DNA from: Atherinomorus stipes
Taxonomy: Eukaryota > Chordata > Actinopteri > Atheriniformes > Atherinidae
Assembly (NCBI GenBank): GCA_023101725.1
Contig: JALJCO010003469.1
Span: 310,001-374,000, forward strand
Reading direction: 5' to 3'
Length of the DNA: 64,000 bases
The position numbers were made by a program, and so were the translations under genes. Positions 10,701 through 23,798 of this stretch are shown here, in pieces (position 1 is the first letter of the stretch; each line of letters opens with the position of its first letter). The notes below the pieces were generated by a model. The model did no database searches. It was not told the origin of the DNA and saw nothing but the letters and a program-made list of their open reading frames with translations.

Positions 10701-13700
10701 CACATATGAATAGGAACCGTGAAGCCAGGTGGGCGTTTCCCACCGTCACCATCTTACCGTGTCAAGTGTGTCATCACTCCTGGAAAATACGAAAATGGGC
10801 AAAGGCAAGGCTGTTCCAAGCCATGGGACAAATGATTGACAGCTGATGTACTCTGGGCTAAACGCTAACCGAGCTAACTCGAAATTAACAGGAGCTAATG
10901 AAGATTAGCCTCTTAAGCGGCGAGCTAAAGGTAAGACACGCTTAAACTTGCTATTAGCTGACTAAAAACTGCCGTTGTGCTACTCTGGTACAGACCGAGA
11001 CCTTACCCAGAGCAAACAAAGAGCTAACTGTTAGCCACTGGTTGGCAGGCCAGCATCTTGTCTGCCGCCTGTCAATCAAAAGGACATGCCCTTAATTATG
11101 TGTAATTTTAAGATTTCAAGATTAAATAACATCTAAACGGATAAGTTATAAGAAAAATTCACCTCTCTCACAGTTGACATAAAGGTAAACTTGACGTATT
11201 GAACCTAAAATGATTTTATGAACCTGGCTGTAAACATGTTTATTTCTGCTGTGAATTTGGCCTTTTTAACATGAAAGTCTATGGGTATTTGCTATGTTTT
11301 GCAGCTAGCCCCTAGCAGATGAGGGGAGAACTACAAATATTTACTTCTTCTGGGTAGCTTCATAGTTGGCCACCAGAGGTTGCTGCTTGCTTGAAACTGA
11401 TTCATTTGAATAAATAAACAGCTTACCATTAGAGCTCTTGGCCTGGTTACATTCAGTTTGCAAAGGAATCCAGTGTAGCAGAGGCAAAACATAGCCATCA
11501 TCAGGATGATAACAAGGATGCACAGAGCAGAAACAATACCTAAAACAAAAGGACCTGAAAACACACAGCAGATTAATCTCAATGTGGAATGTTTTCATTT
11601 CAGTTATCTCTGAAACATGAATGACACAATCAGTTAGGGTTTTAAATATATATATAGATATAAATGGGTATAAATCTTTATATGTAGAAGAATTTTGATG
11701 ATTGGTGACCACCGTACATTCACAACTGTGCTATACCCATGTTTACCATTAGATGAGAGTATTTCTACACAATGCACCTTTAATCTTTAAATTTCAAACT
11801 TCAAACATGTTCCAACATCAGCTCACCTCTGCTTGGCTCCACAGGGCTGGTGAAGTTGCAGTGCCATAAAGATGGTCTAGTGTTTTTGTTCACCCGAATC
11901 TCTGTGTGCACTTGTACACAGTACAATACACTCTTTTCCAAGCTGCTCAAATTTAAATTCTTGTGAGGCGTTTTGAACTCCTGAAAGTTTAATAAAAGAA
12001 AAAAACTTAGTTTAACCTGAACATTCATTTGATCTTTTCAAATTCTGTAATTTGAGCTACCTGAAAACAAACACCCAAGCTCTAAAATTAAATGTAACCC
12101 GAAAATGGATTATTTTCTATAATATTATTTTAGATGAAAAAAATGGCATTAATTTGTCAAAACTGTGTTTATTAATTCAAAATATAAAATTTTCCAAATG
12201 ACGCAGGTGATCCGTTTCGTTTATTTAATTGCAGCTATTATTTACTGGGGACTGAGAAAGGGACGAGGGTAGACAGACAGACGTATATTTAGTCACACGG
12301 ACATTTTATGAGACTGATGGTTTCACTTAATTTGCTTTTTTAAAATCCTACATTCAAATAAACCGTGGACAGCAGCATATTTGGACACCTTACAGAAACA
12401 ACAACCACTTCATTTGCTACTTTTAGTGGTTGTTCGTATCCTCATTCTCAGGATCAGACTCTGGTTCAAACATGAATGGTTGGATCCCAAAAGCCGCAGC
12501 CCCATCAGGTACATTTGCCATCACTATTGTTTTGAGTCGGGCAATGCATGGATGAACTGGGCCGGCCCTTATTCCAGCTCTGTCCTTCCTGCAGCCAATC
12601 AGCGCACGCCTCATTAACATTATTTAAATGAACATCTGTATCAGTCAAAACCTCGCATGTACTATCACGAGAGAAAGTGGTGGTATAAGCAAAGGGTCAG
12701 AACATGCACTTTGTTTGATTTTTTTTTTTTTTCTAGCAAGTTTTTAGGAATTATTTTAAGACATTGCAAGGAGAGTGGACAGATTAAAAGACCAGGTGAT
12801 TACTTCTTTAAAAGAACTTTCCGTCATCTGCATATGGTAGCACAGTGGTGGGGAACCCTGGTGTTTGAGGGCTGAAGTTTTTAGAAACCTGCAGGAGATC
12901 TTAAGCCAGGATCAAACTACACGACTTTTTCCGTCGTTCACGATGGTCATATGTCACATTAACAGAAATTGTGTCATAAAATCGTACGATGTCGTGTTAC
13001 TCGCGAGTGGTCACACTACAAGGATTGCACCAGATAGACAACCGTCTGATCGTTGCGGGGTGTCGCAAAAGACTACACGAAACGGGAGGCGGGACAAGCA
13101 GCTGTCAATCAGTCACTTGGTTTGGAGTCTCTGAATTGACTGTTTGGGTCACTTATGAAATGGAAAGTGGACGGAGACATCAGTTCCCTCCATTATTGTG
13201 ACCAACATGACCTGTTTGTGTGTATTCTGCCTGTTCCAGTTGTTCTGTGGAGTGGGTTTTCAGTTGTAACTAAACAGGATTAAATCCACGATGCGCACAG
13301 AAAGACTCGCTGCTCAACTTTGAAAAAGAGCTTTGAAAGAGAGAAACTGGGCTCTGATCAGCGCCGTTGCTTCCACCAGGTGCATCACGCACCGCGCGCA
13401 GGACGCCCGGTGCCAAGCGAAGCCAAAACTATCAGGCTGACCACAGTCTGCTGCCACGAGACCAAAGTCCAGCCGACCCAGCGACGCTACTTTTAAAAAA
13501 CTGCAATGTTGTTCTATACGAACACATACGGGTGCGTCCTCACGTCATTCACTGAACTCCATCAGTTCAGAGCGCACGCTGGAAACCATGGCAACCACAT
13601 GAAACCACACACGCATGATAAACTGAGAGCTGCGCAGTGCACAGCAGCATCGCTGTGTCTATTCTGCATCCAGTAGGTGTGTTCAGAGGGTTAATTAGCT

Positions 13701-16700
13701 TTGATGATCACGCGTAATGTGGATAGTTACGGCTGAGTGCACGAGCGCGCATGGGTGTCATATTTGCTCATCTCATTGAGCGCAATGTCTGTTATGTTGC
13801 GGTGTTTTTATTTAAACAAAGTGATTTTTCTGTGACTTTGTCATTGATTTATTTGAGAGCGTCACATTCGTGCACGTTTGGACCTGCTGTGAACTACTGT
13901 TGACTATTACTATTACTGATAGAACACACACATCGTGTGGTTATGTTTCGAGTTAATAAAGTAATGTTTTATTCAAGAGAGATACACTCTTTTGAATGTT
14001 CGTGGAGGTTTAACACTGTTGAAAATAAATTTGGCACACCCAGTCTTGCTTTTCTTTTCTTTTTTTTCTGGAGTAAACTGATGCCACAGCTCCATAAATC
14101 TCTCCACCGGAGCGGGACTGCATCTCTCTTCCTTTCCTCCACTGTTGTTTGTGTACCGGCGCACCTGAGCGTCTCTCTGGTAGAGGCAAAAGGCGCACTG
14201 TCCTCCTATTGGTCAATATGAGGGGACATGTCGTGGGACGTGACACACTACACGGACAAAACCAAAAAATTCTGACACGCCAGTCTTTCTGCGTCGTGGT
14301 CGTGGAGCGTCGCAGACGCCAAATCGCCAATCGCTGATTGTGTCACATTACACGGAGCGAAGACACGACGTCCTGCGACCCGACGACGCAGAATCGTGCA
14401 CGACAGTGAGCGACTGTCTGCGACGCCTCCGTCGGGCCAAAATCGGGCTAAATTCGTGTAGTTTGGACCAGGCTTAAAACCTGCACAACAGTAGATTGGG
14501 TTCCCAACCACTGCAGCAGCAGAATATTTTTGCAAGTAATCCAGTTTTTAACTGCATGAAGTCCTGATGCTTGTCCAAATATAAGGCTCCACTAAAATCC
14601 CTGGAAATTTGAGCCCTGAGTTCTTTTAATCATACTGTTCACATTTAGACATCATCAGACCAAGATGAAACCTAATATACGTCAAGTTATTGGGACATTT
14701 TATGTTGTGGTATACCCACAGATTTAATTACATTTTATTTCTTAACAGTTCAAGATGAAGGAATAACCATTACATGATTCTACTGAAATGTCTTACATTA
14801 ATGATATAACATCAGTGTGGTATGAGCCTTTTTAAGACCCACAAAGTAACTTTTTCGGAGTCCCCCCACCATTTCTGTTTGCAAACAACAGCATTCAAAC
14901 TGAGCACCCCTCCCTCTCAGGCTAATGGCCGCATCGTTCTTAAGCCTATTCAGCTTCAAGCCTCCTTCAGAGCTCAGAAGCAGGTAAAAGCCAAACCAAT
15001 ATTAACCCTGGATTTCCAATGTGCACCATCTAAAGCTCTTACTTTTTCTTCGGTTTTTCTTTCTTTTTTTTTCCCTTCGAGAGCTCAAGTGACTGGCATC
15101 TGCTCCAATCATGAGCCTAATCCCACACAGTGTCATGCCCTTAGCTCTGTCATTGGTTGGCGATTTAAACAAAAATCTCCACTCAGAAACATCCTGACCA
15201 GACCATAACAAAGCCAAAGAGCGAAATACAGACGGGGTAGAGGGAGTTGCATTCAAACTCACCACTGCACACAAGTAGAGGCCCAAATGCATGGATTGAG
15301 ACGGATTTCACTTGCACAAGTCTAATGTTTATTTTCAGGGGGAAAACTTCGGACTCTATCTTTGAAAATCTGCATTTCTGACTCATTTTGATGGGACAAA
15401 AATGCATTAAGACACATTTTTTGAGCAGTCACTGCCCAGAGGCATCCCAAGGCTAAGAAACCCTACGATGCAACTTTTCCATCTGGGCCATGACAATGCA
15501 GCAGATTATTGGTTGTGCACCGCATCACATGCTAGTAAACGGATATGAACACACTGGTTGTAGGGACTGAACAAGGGAGAAGACTATCTTTTATTGGTTA
15601 GAATGAGCTCACAGTACAGGTAAGATGCAAGGTGGATGCCAGTTTATCCATCAATATGGGGTGCGCCACTGAGAAAACTGCTAAAAGTTACGTTATGGGT
15701 CTTTAAGACAAAATTATTAGAAGAAATAAAGGAAAAAATATGGTTTAAATGTCAGTGACTATATATGGAAATCATTTGAAGAAGTGTTTAGTTTGAAATG
15801 GTGGATCAGTTTGTTACCTCTACTTTACTTTTATTTTCTCTCCTCCACAGGACTCTGAACGTGACATCATAGAAGATCTGGAGGTCATCAATCCCTGAGT
15901 GTTTGTCAGCTTTTGGCAGTGAAATGTTGACCTGGAGACACGTCCCACATCCAGCCACTGAAAGCTCTGGAGGCCCTATTATGGCTTGTGACAAGAAAAA
16001 GTAAATGTTTTAATTAGTTTTGGTTCAGCTTCATTTGACAGATTTATTTATGAAAAAGGGTGACAAAGAAACAGAGAGGTAACAGGTCTGATCTAGTTAT
16101 CTGAGTGGATTCCTATATTTCATATTTTTTATCTTATAGTTTATAATATCTTACTGAACTCTTATTGAAGCAGTTCAAACTTGATGATATGCCAGAGGTT
16201 AAAAAAGATGGCTTCCCTGCACTGAAAAATAATGTGCATTTCAGAATTATACAAAAGCCTGTTTTCAGGCAGCAATCTATTAATCTACAATTTAAATCTG
16301 TTTTGCAACAAGTGTTGATCAAGCCAAGTCAAAAGGTGCTACCATTTCCCAGAGCTCTCCCAACTTTTCTTGATTATTTACAGCCCCGTCTATCTTTCCA
16401 CAAAGAGCTGGAAAAATCGGGGTGTTCTAAAGATTTTGACCAGAAGTGTATTTTCTCTTTTTAGAAACATAGTTTATTAGAAGATGGCATGTATGGCATA
16501 ATAAAGCTAACAAGTTATTAAACCATTTCTGATGACATACTGTCTGTGGAAGGGAAAAAGGAGGTGCTGGATAGTGGAGACCGGGTTTGGTTGTGCGATG
16601 CCTGAACAGTGAGTGTATAACGCCTCTTGCTGTTCAGCTTCAACTTAAATGACGTTTCTTTAGTTGATTTGTGCGGATTCCTCTTCTTCCCCGGCTCCCT

Positions 16701-19700
16701 GAACAAAGAAAAAGAAAGAAATATTAATTAATGCCTGCAGTTAAAAGACTGAAAATCTTATTTAGCAACCTATCTGCAGGTAAACAACCACATATCAACG
16801 AATTATCAAGTTACTGCGGAAAAGATGGTTTGTCATTCTAGAAAATCTGCTGACCAAAGTATGCATTACTTGTGTGTTTTCACCGTGTACTGGGAGTTCA
16901 GTGTTGTTGGAAGAAATCTCACAGTCACCACATTAGCCACAATCATAATAAAACTACTTTTAGCTTTGAACTTTATTTATTTAAACAGCACTTGTCAAGC
17001 ATAAAAGCAACACAAAATGCTTTACACATAAAACAAAACATTAAAAACAACATACATACAGAGAACCCCCATCTCCCAACCACCCCCACCCCCTCTAAAA
17101 ACCAAAGTAACAGTTGAAGGAAATATGGTTTGGTACCAGGTTTGGAAATAACATCCTTGGGGTCAGTCGACACCAAGAGCCATCTCTCAAGACCACCCAG
17201 GCCATCACCATGGAAACCATTCAGGGCTGTGTTTCACGAAGCAGGTTTATTGAAAACCCTGAGTTGTTTAACCCTGAAATTAGGGAAACTCTGATTTTTC
17301 TGTTTCACTGGGTAACTCAACCCAGAGAAAGAGGAGTAACTCTAGCCTGTTTCACAAAGAGGGGGAACTCAAACCCTCCATCAGTTACCATAGCAACAGG
17401 CTCATTGAAACTAACCTGGTCAAGAGCAGGTTAATGTGGAGAAACCTTGAGTTTCTTGCTGTCTCCGCCCACTTTCAGCCACACTTGCTTTTTCATTCCC
17501 TCATTCATTCATAAAATAAATCAGTCGGTAGTAGAGCCTGACCGATATGGGATTTTTGAGTCTGATTCCGATACCGATATGGGGGGTTTAAAATGAACAT
17601 GGACATGTACACAGGATATGTACTGTCCAACTGTAGTCCAACTTAAATTCTTATAATAACCAAAATATGATTCAAGACTAAGAAACAGAACACTGTAGAA
17701 TTTGTGATGTTGTTTTAAGTGTTGACACAAATTTGTCGTGTTTTTTGCTTACTGGTGCTGCAGCCCAGGCGAACTGTACGTTCGCTCTGCAGATGCTGCA
17801 TCCAACACCTGTTAAATCTTTTTAAAGTGGCTCCACACCTTACTCTTCCCTTCTGCCTGGGAATCAATACATTTAGTATATTTTAGTAATTAACACACAG
17901 GCTAATGGGAGGTGTTTTGCAACTGGTACATTTTAAAGACTCATTCACTAAAACATTCACTAAAAATTTAGTAAAATCATGAATAAAGTCATCTTTACAA
18001 GCTTTAAAAAGTTCCATCTTCCACTCAACACAAGGGACCAAACTAGATTTAAGTAGCAATGTTGCAGCTTTTAAAACATCTAAAAAGAATTACAACTAAA
18101 TACATTAGTTGGAGACTTTTAATTAGATTTATGAAACCTTAAACTTCTGAATTTATGAGCCCCAGACCTGCATGGCATAAAGTGTAGTGGGACACAATAT
18201 AATAATCTTATAGATAGATAGATAGATAAGTTTATTGGTCACATGCAAAGCTAAAACCAAGGTTCAAAACAGTGCAGTGAAATGCAAAAAAACCGAACTC
18301 TCGACTGTACCAATGTAACAATAGAATTAAAGTAAAAATATCATAAAGTACCCTCAAGTGCCCCCCCCCCCCCCAACACACACACATACAAAAGTAAAAC
18401 ATCACTCACAATAATAAATAAACTAAAATAGGACACACTAATACATAAAGCTTAAAAAGCTTAGAATCATGACATATTCATGAGCCTCACTGCCTGTGGA
18501 AAAAAGCTCCTTTTCAGCCTTTCAGTCCTGGCTTGGAGGGAGCGCAACCGTCTGCCTGAGGGCAGCCATGCAAAAAAACGGGTGTGAGGATGGTAAATGT
18601 CCTTCATAATCCGGGCTGCCCGTAATCTACAGCGATTGTCATAAATAGCCTGTAAACCGGGCAGAGGTGCTCCCACTTTTATATTATTTAAAAGTGGAGA
18701 TGGAAGTTAACAGTTGAGTTTACTTTGTCTGTGTCACAAAGAAGAAACACAGCGTTTAATGCTATATAACAGTTTAACATTAGAGATGGAGTTAGCCGTT
18801 GCATCTTTGTTTATTTCACAAAGAGGCAACTTTCACAGTTAAAATGCGAATATGCTAGCTAAAACTAGCGCATATAAAGCTCGCCTGCTGTCCTTAAAGG
18901 CAGGGTGGATGATGTTTTCCAGGAGCATTTTTTACTATATTGCTTAAAATCTCCTACAGAGCCCAATTGTAGACAATTAAATGCTCTGACACAAAAATTT
19001 AAAAACTTTAAACACAATCCAATCGTCTTGAACGACCCGTGCTTATTGATTGAATGATGATACAGCTATCAAATCAAACTCCAAGGCCATTTGTCTCTCC
19101 ACCACCACCACCACCCCCCCTGGGTGCACGCTCGCTCGCAACTTGCTGTGATTACTCGCTGCCGTTAGGCTATCTGGGTAGCAGTTTGCTCTTAAAATGC
19201 ACCAAAAAGAAAAAAAAAAACGTGTGGATCAAGTCATGGAGGTGTTGGCGTTTGCAGTGGGGACGTCATCAGGAGACACTTGATTTTCACAGCATTTCAG
19301 AATCGGTGTCTCTTCCAGGGTGACGTCATGAAATGTGCGTAAAACATGTTGTAATTGGTCGAGAGCTTCGTGACTCCGTTCAGTCAGCCATCTTATGTGT
19401 TGGAAATTAGACGCATTAAAAAACTAATATTTAACACCAAATTAGTTTCTATGGTAGCGATGGGAACATATTTAGCTAATAAATGCCTGTATTTGACTTT
19501 TGGGATGAAGCATGATACAGCTCCTTTAAGAGACAGAAAAGAGGGGTTGGTGGTCGCGTATTGAATTGGGAGGGGGTTGGGTGTGTGCATGTGTGTGTTT
19601 TGTGTTATATACTTGGATGTGTGAAGGCTTACTTTTATTTGAATTCGCATTAGTTTTTATTATGTCAAACACTTCGTGTTGCCTTTTTAATGGTATGAAA

Positions 19701-22700
19701 AGTGCTTTATAAATAACGCTTGATTTGATTTTAAATTTATGCAGTCGGAGAGCTCTCAGCTGTGTAGCAGCACTTTGTCGGTAGTAAGTTTCTTGCATGC
19801 TGTTTTGCATGCTCTCCGAGTACATTGTAGGTGAGCTGGTCTAAGTTTGAATGTGCATATATGTAAAAATTCTGACCGTGCATTTCTAAAATGCAGCAAA
19901 CTGCACTGGTTTAACGTTGCAACCAGACATTTTATGTTTGTCGGTTGAACAGTCAAAACAGACATCTGGCGATAGCTCATTTCATCTTCCATCAGCAGTG
20001 TCAAGCCAGGTTATGCTATTAGTTTTAATAAATAGACAGGGAGGGGGGATGTGTGTGTGTGTGTGTGTGTTAGAGAGGGAAAGTGTAACTATTTTGTCTG
20101 TCATTTTATTGAAGCCAATATGTAAAGCACTTTGTGATACTTGTGTAGGAAAAACGCTTATGAATAAAATTTAATTCACTCATTCATTCATAAAAAGCAA
20201 CCCGTTTTTCCCCACCTATGTCCTGTCTGTCTTTGTGTTTACCTGCACTCCGGAGAAAGGCAGCAAAAGGAAGATTTGGAAATATTTTCAAGGAGAGTTT
20301 TCAGTTCTCAGTGTTAATATTAAAAAAAAAAAAAGGTTAGACTTGTATTTTCCTTTGCAGTGTCATAAAACAGCAACGTTTTCTTAGGAAATACTTGAGG
20401 GACTTTCCACAACTGAAGGACTGATACCATGCTGCCACCAGATATATCTATATTGCACTTTAGCTTATTATTTCAAAACTTTCCAACCACCACAAAGTTG
20501 CCTATGATATAGAAAATAAACAAATCTGTTCAGGAAAAAACAAAAAAGTGCAAAAATCTGGCTACATAAGAACTGACACCCTAAAACAAACCTTTGCAGA
20601 TTTTACCCAGAATTCAGTATTATTGGGTGGAAACTATCTACATGGAATAATCTGGACTTGGAAATATTCTAAGGATCCACGATATTGGAATTTTGGCCGA
20701 TATCAGATAATTTAAAACTTATGTGGCCGATAACCGATATCGATACCGATATTAAAGCTGAAAAATGAATTATGTAATATTCATTACTTGTCCAAAATTA
20801 GAAAAATACCTTAACTTGTGTTATGTGTAACAAGTCAAACTTAATGACAGCTGTTAAAACAAATGTAATACGATATTATGTGCATTATATCCTAGAATGA
20901 CCTGGATTTTCTTCCCCCTGAGAAGAGGGGGAGAGAGAGAGAGAAAACAATACCCCAAAACAGGGGATATTTGGTTATTTACACAAATGACCGTGTATAC
21001 TCTGTTCACACAACATCCTAAAAGAAACTGTCTTTAGAAGTTTTAAAGTCTGTGGAAAAAGAAGTTTTCGAAGAAGAAGAAGAAGAAGGGTGTTCTTTTT
21101 AGACTTTAGAAATAGCGGCCTGATCGGTTAAATATCATTTAAATATCAGTGGTGTGGCCGATGTCCGATACTCAGTTTGAAGGCCGATATAGGCTGATAC
21201 CGGGGGACGTCCAAGACATCTCTTGGACATTTTTTAAATGTCCAAGAGATAACCTTCAAAGCCTCAGGAAGACAAATCTAATGGTCTAATGGTCCGATCC
21301 AAGAATGAAGCCTGGAACCTCCTCACACCATCCATGATTGTTTATCAGAAATGTGTTAAAAATCCGCTTTCTGCTACTAGAAAAAACTCAACCACACTGT
21401 CTATAGAGGATGTTTGTCTGCAGCAGAAATGAAACTCGAGAGATTTTCACATGCAAGCTAAATTTGAGAAAGCAGGATGATGAATGTGGAACTGACTCCA
21501 AACAAGCATCAACTTTTATTTATGCTTTTTTACTCTGGAACTCATCTCAAAAGGACAAAATATACCATTCATAGATATTACGTTAGCTTTCTGGATAGAT
21601 TTAAAAAATAAAAAATAAAAATCCCCAAACTTTGTTATAGGTTTATTGGTATTTTAGTCTGGTCCCCCTGGGGGAATGTAGGTAATGTGTTTTGTAGTTC
21701 GCTCCCATTAATACAGAACAGTATAAACAAAATTTCAATCTTCACAATTTGGAAAACGACATTATTCTTTGCAAAAACAGTCAAGTGAACACCAAAACCC
21801 CATCCAGTTGTTTTCTCTGAAAGCACAAGGCCTCTCTGCGGTTTCAGCTGCACTGAAAGCAAGATTAGACGCTTTATCGATGGAAACAGGAAACCACCCT
21901 CATTCTGATAGAAACATCTCTACCACCATCAAACCAGCTGCTTTCTCACATATTCCATCAAAGATGTTCAAGAAACCTTGTCGGTAGATGCTGTTCTGAC
22001 TAAAAACCAAACTATAAGTTGTGGTTGATATATGTGAGGACACATTTCTCAGACTGACTTTCCAAAGCTAAATCTCATGTCACAGTTAAAAAGCTTTGCT
22101 CATCCTGGAACATTAAAAGGTTAAATTACCAACCACAAAGTGCTCCGGTCTGAGTCAAGCAGAGATATTTGTTATATACAGATCTCTCTCTTCCTCCTGC
22201 CATCACACTACGTTCTTCACAACACAAGTAGAAAATGTCTCAGTTTTTCTGTTAAACAGCAGTTAATGGTGAAAAGTCATTAAGGACACATCTGTGTCAG
22301 CAGGGGCGTAAAATGGCCGCATCGAACAGAATTTCTCCAATAAGCAGATATATCACTGTAAGTAATAAAAGTAAAACATATTCATATTTTATGAATGTCA
22401 AATTGATAAGTAAAAGTAATTCAATAAATGATTACACACCCACAACTACACTAAAATGAGGCTAATAAGCATAATTCAAAGGATAAAAATTACCTTTGCT
22501 AATCCTGCATATTTATTCTATGTTCATTAATATGCACTGTCCCTTTTTATATAAATTAATAAGCTCACTTATCCAAGATTTATTTTTTCCCAAAGAAGCA
22601 GAACAAGGTTTGGTAAAATAATAATAATAAAAAAAAAAAAAATCAATTAAACCTAAAACAATCTTTGACTTTAAAAGAAATGAAATATTTGTCAAACTCA

Positions 22701-22877
22701 AAGTGAAAACTACAAGACTACAAAAAAGAATACAAAAAATTAATACTTAAAAAAATGGCATCAAAGTCAAATTAAAAATACTTGTATACATTTCAAAATC
22801 TGGATATTTTTCTAGAAACAAATGTATAATATAGATTTGTTTCTGGAAACAAACAATATACACACGCATATACATTA

Positions 22878-22941
<64 letters not shown>

Positions 22942-23547
22942 GGATGCACCGATTGTGAAAGTCTGGGCCGATACCGATACCGATGTTTAACATAGCAACT
23001 TGGCCGATGGCCGATGTTTTCTATTTTTATTTATTACTACTTTTGTGCCACAGAAATTTACAAGTCTTTCAGCTCCTCATCAGTTTATCCTTGAATGAAC
23101 ACAAATTCAATCAGACCAATTTATGAAACAGAAACAACCTTTAATGTCACTTTGTGGTTGACATTAGTTATAACAAGCTCTTTTCTGAAAACTTTTCAAA
23201 AACCTGGGACTGATAATCACAAAAAGAATGCTTCAGTATATTGCCCAACAAAATTAAGTGGTTTTAGCCTAATAAACAAAAACATACTCAGTGAGAAGAT
23301 TATTTTCATGGCTCAATAAAAAATATTTGTGGAGCACGTACTGCAAACTGCGTAACGCTGATCTTTTTCTGAAATGGTAAAATAAATGGTAAAATATTGC
23401 CACACGACTGCCGCCATCTTCGTTTCTCTACTGAGGAAAGTGCGCGGATGCCTTCTACCAGTATCTCCCCCCACCCGCCCAAAAAAGCGGGGAAAAAGAG
23501 TTTTTCTTAAGCACAGTGTTGATGACACATGTAAATCATTTATATAT

Positions 23548-23592
<45 letters not shown>

Positions 23593-23733
23593 TACATATA
23601 GATATAGATATAGGCTATATAATAATCTGCCACTGCCATCGGCGAATGTCATTTCTATTGGCCGATGGCCGATATCAGTGAATAAGGCAAACGTCGGCCG
23701 ATACCGATGTCCAGCCAATGCATCGGTGCATCC

Positions 23734-23798
<65 letters not shown>

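Noticed and set aside
14010..14535. Several overlapping open frames of 60-106 codons on both strands
   Set aside because: They lie inside the CpG-rich TTAA element 12905-14473, overlap each other in many frames and show no domain; GC-rich DNA leaves frames open by chance.
16134..16464. Open frames between receptor exons 3 and 4
   Set aside because: Intron sequence with no splice sites of fitting phase and no family similarity.
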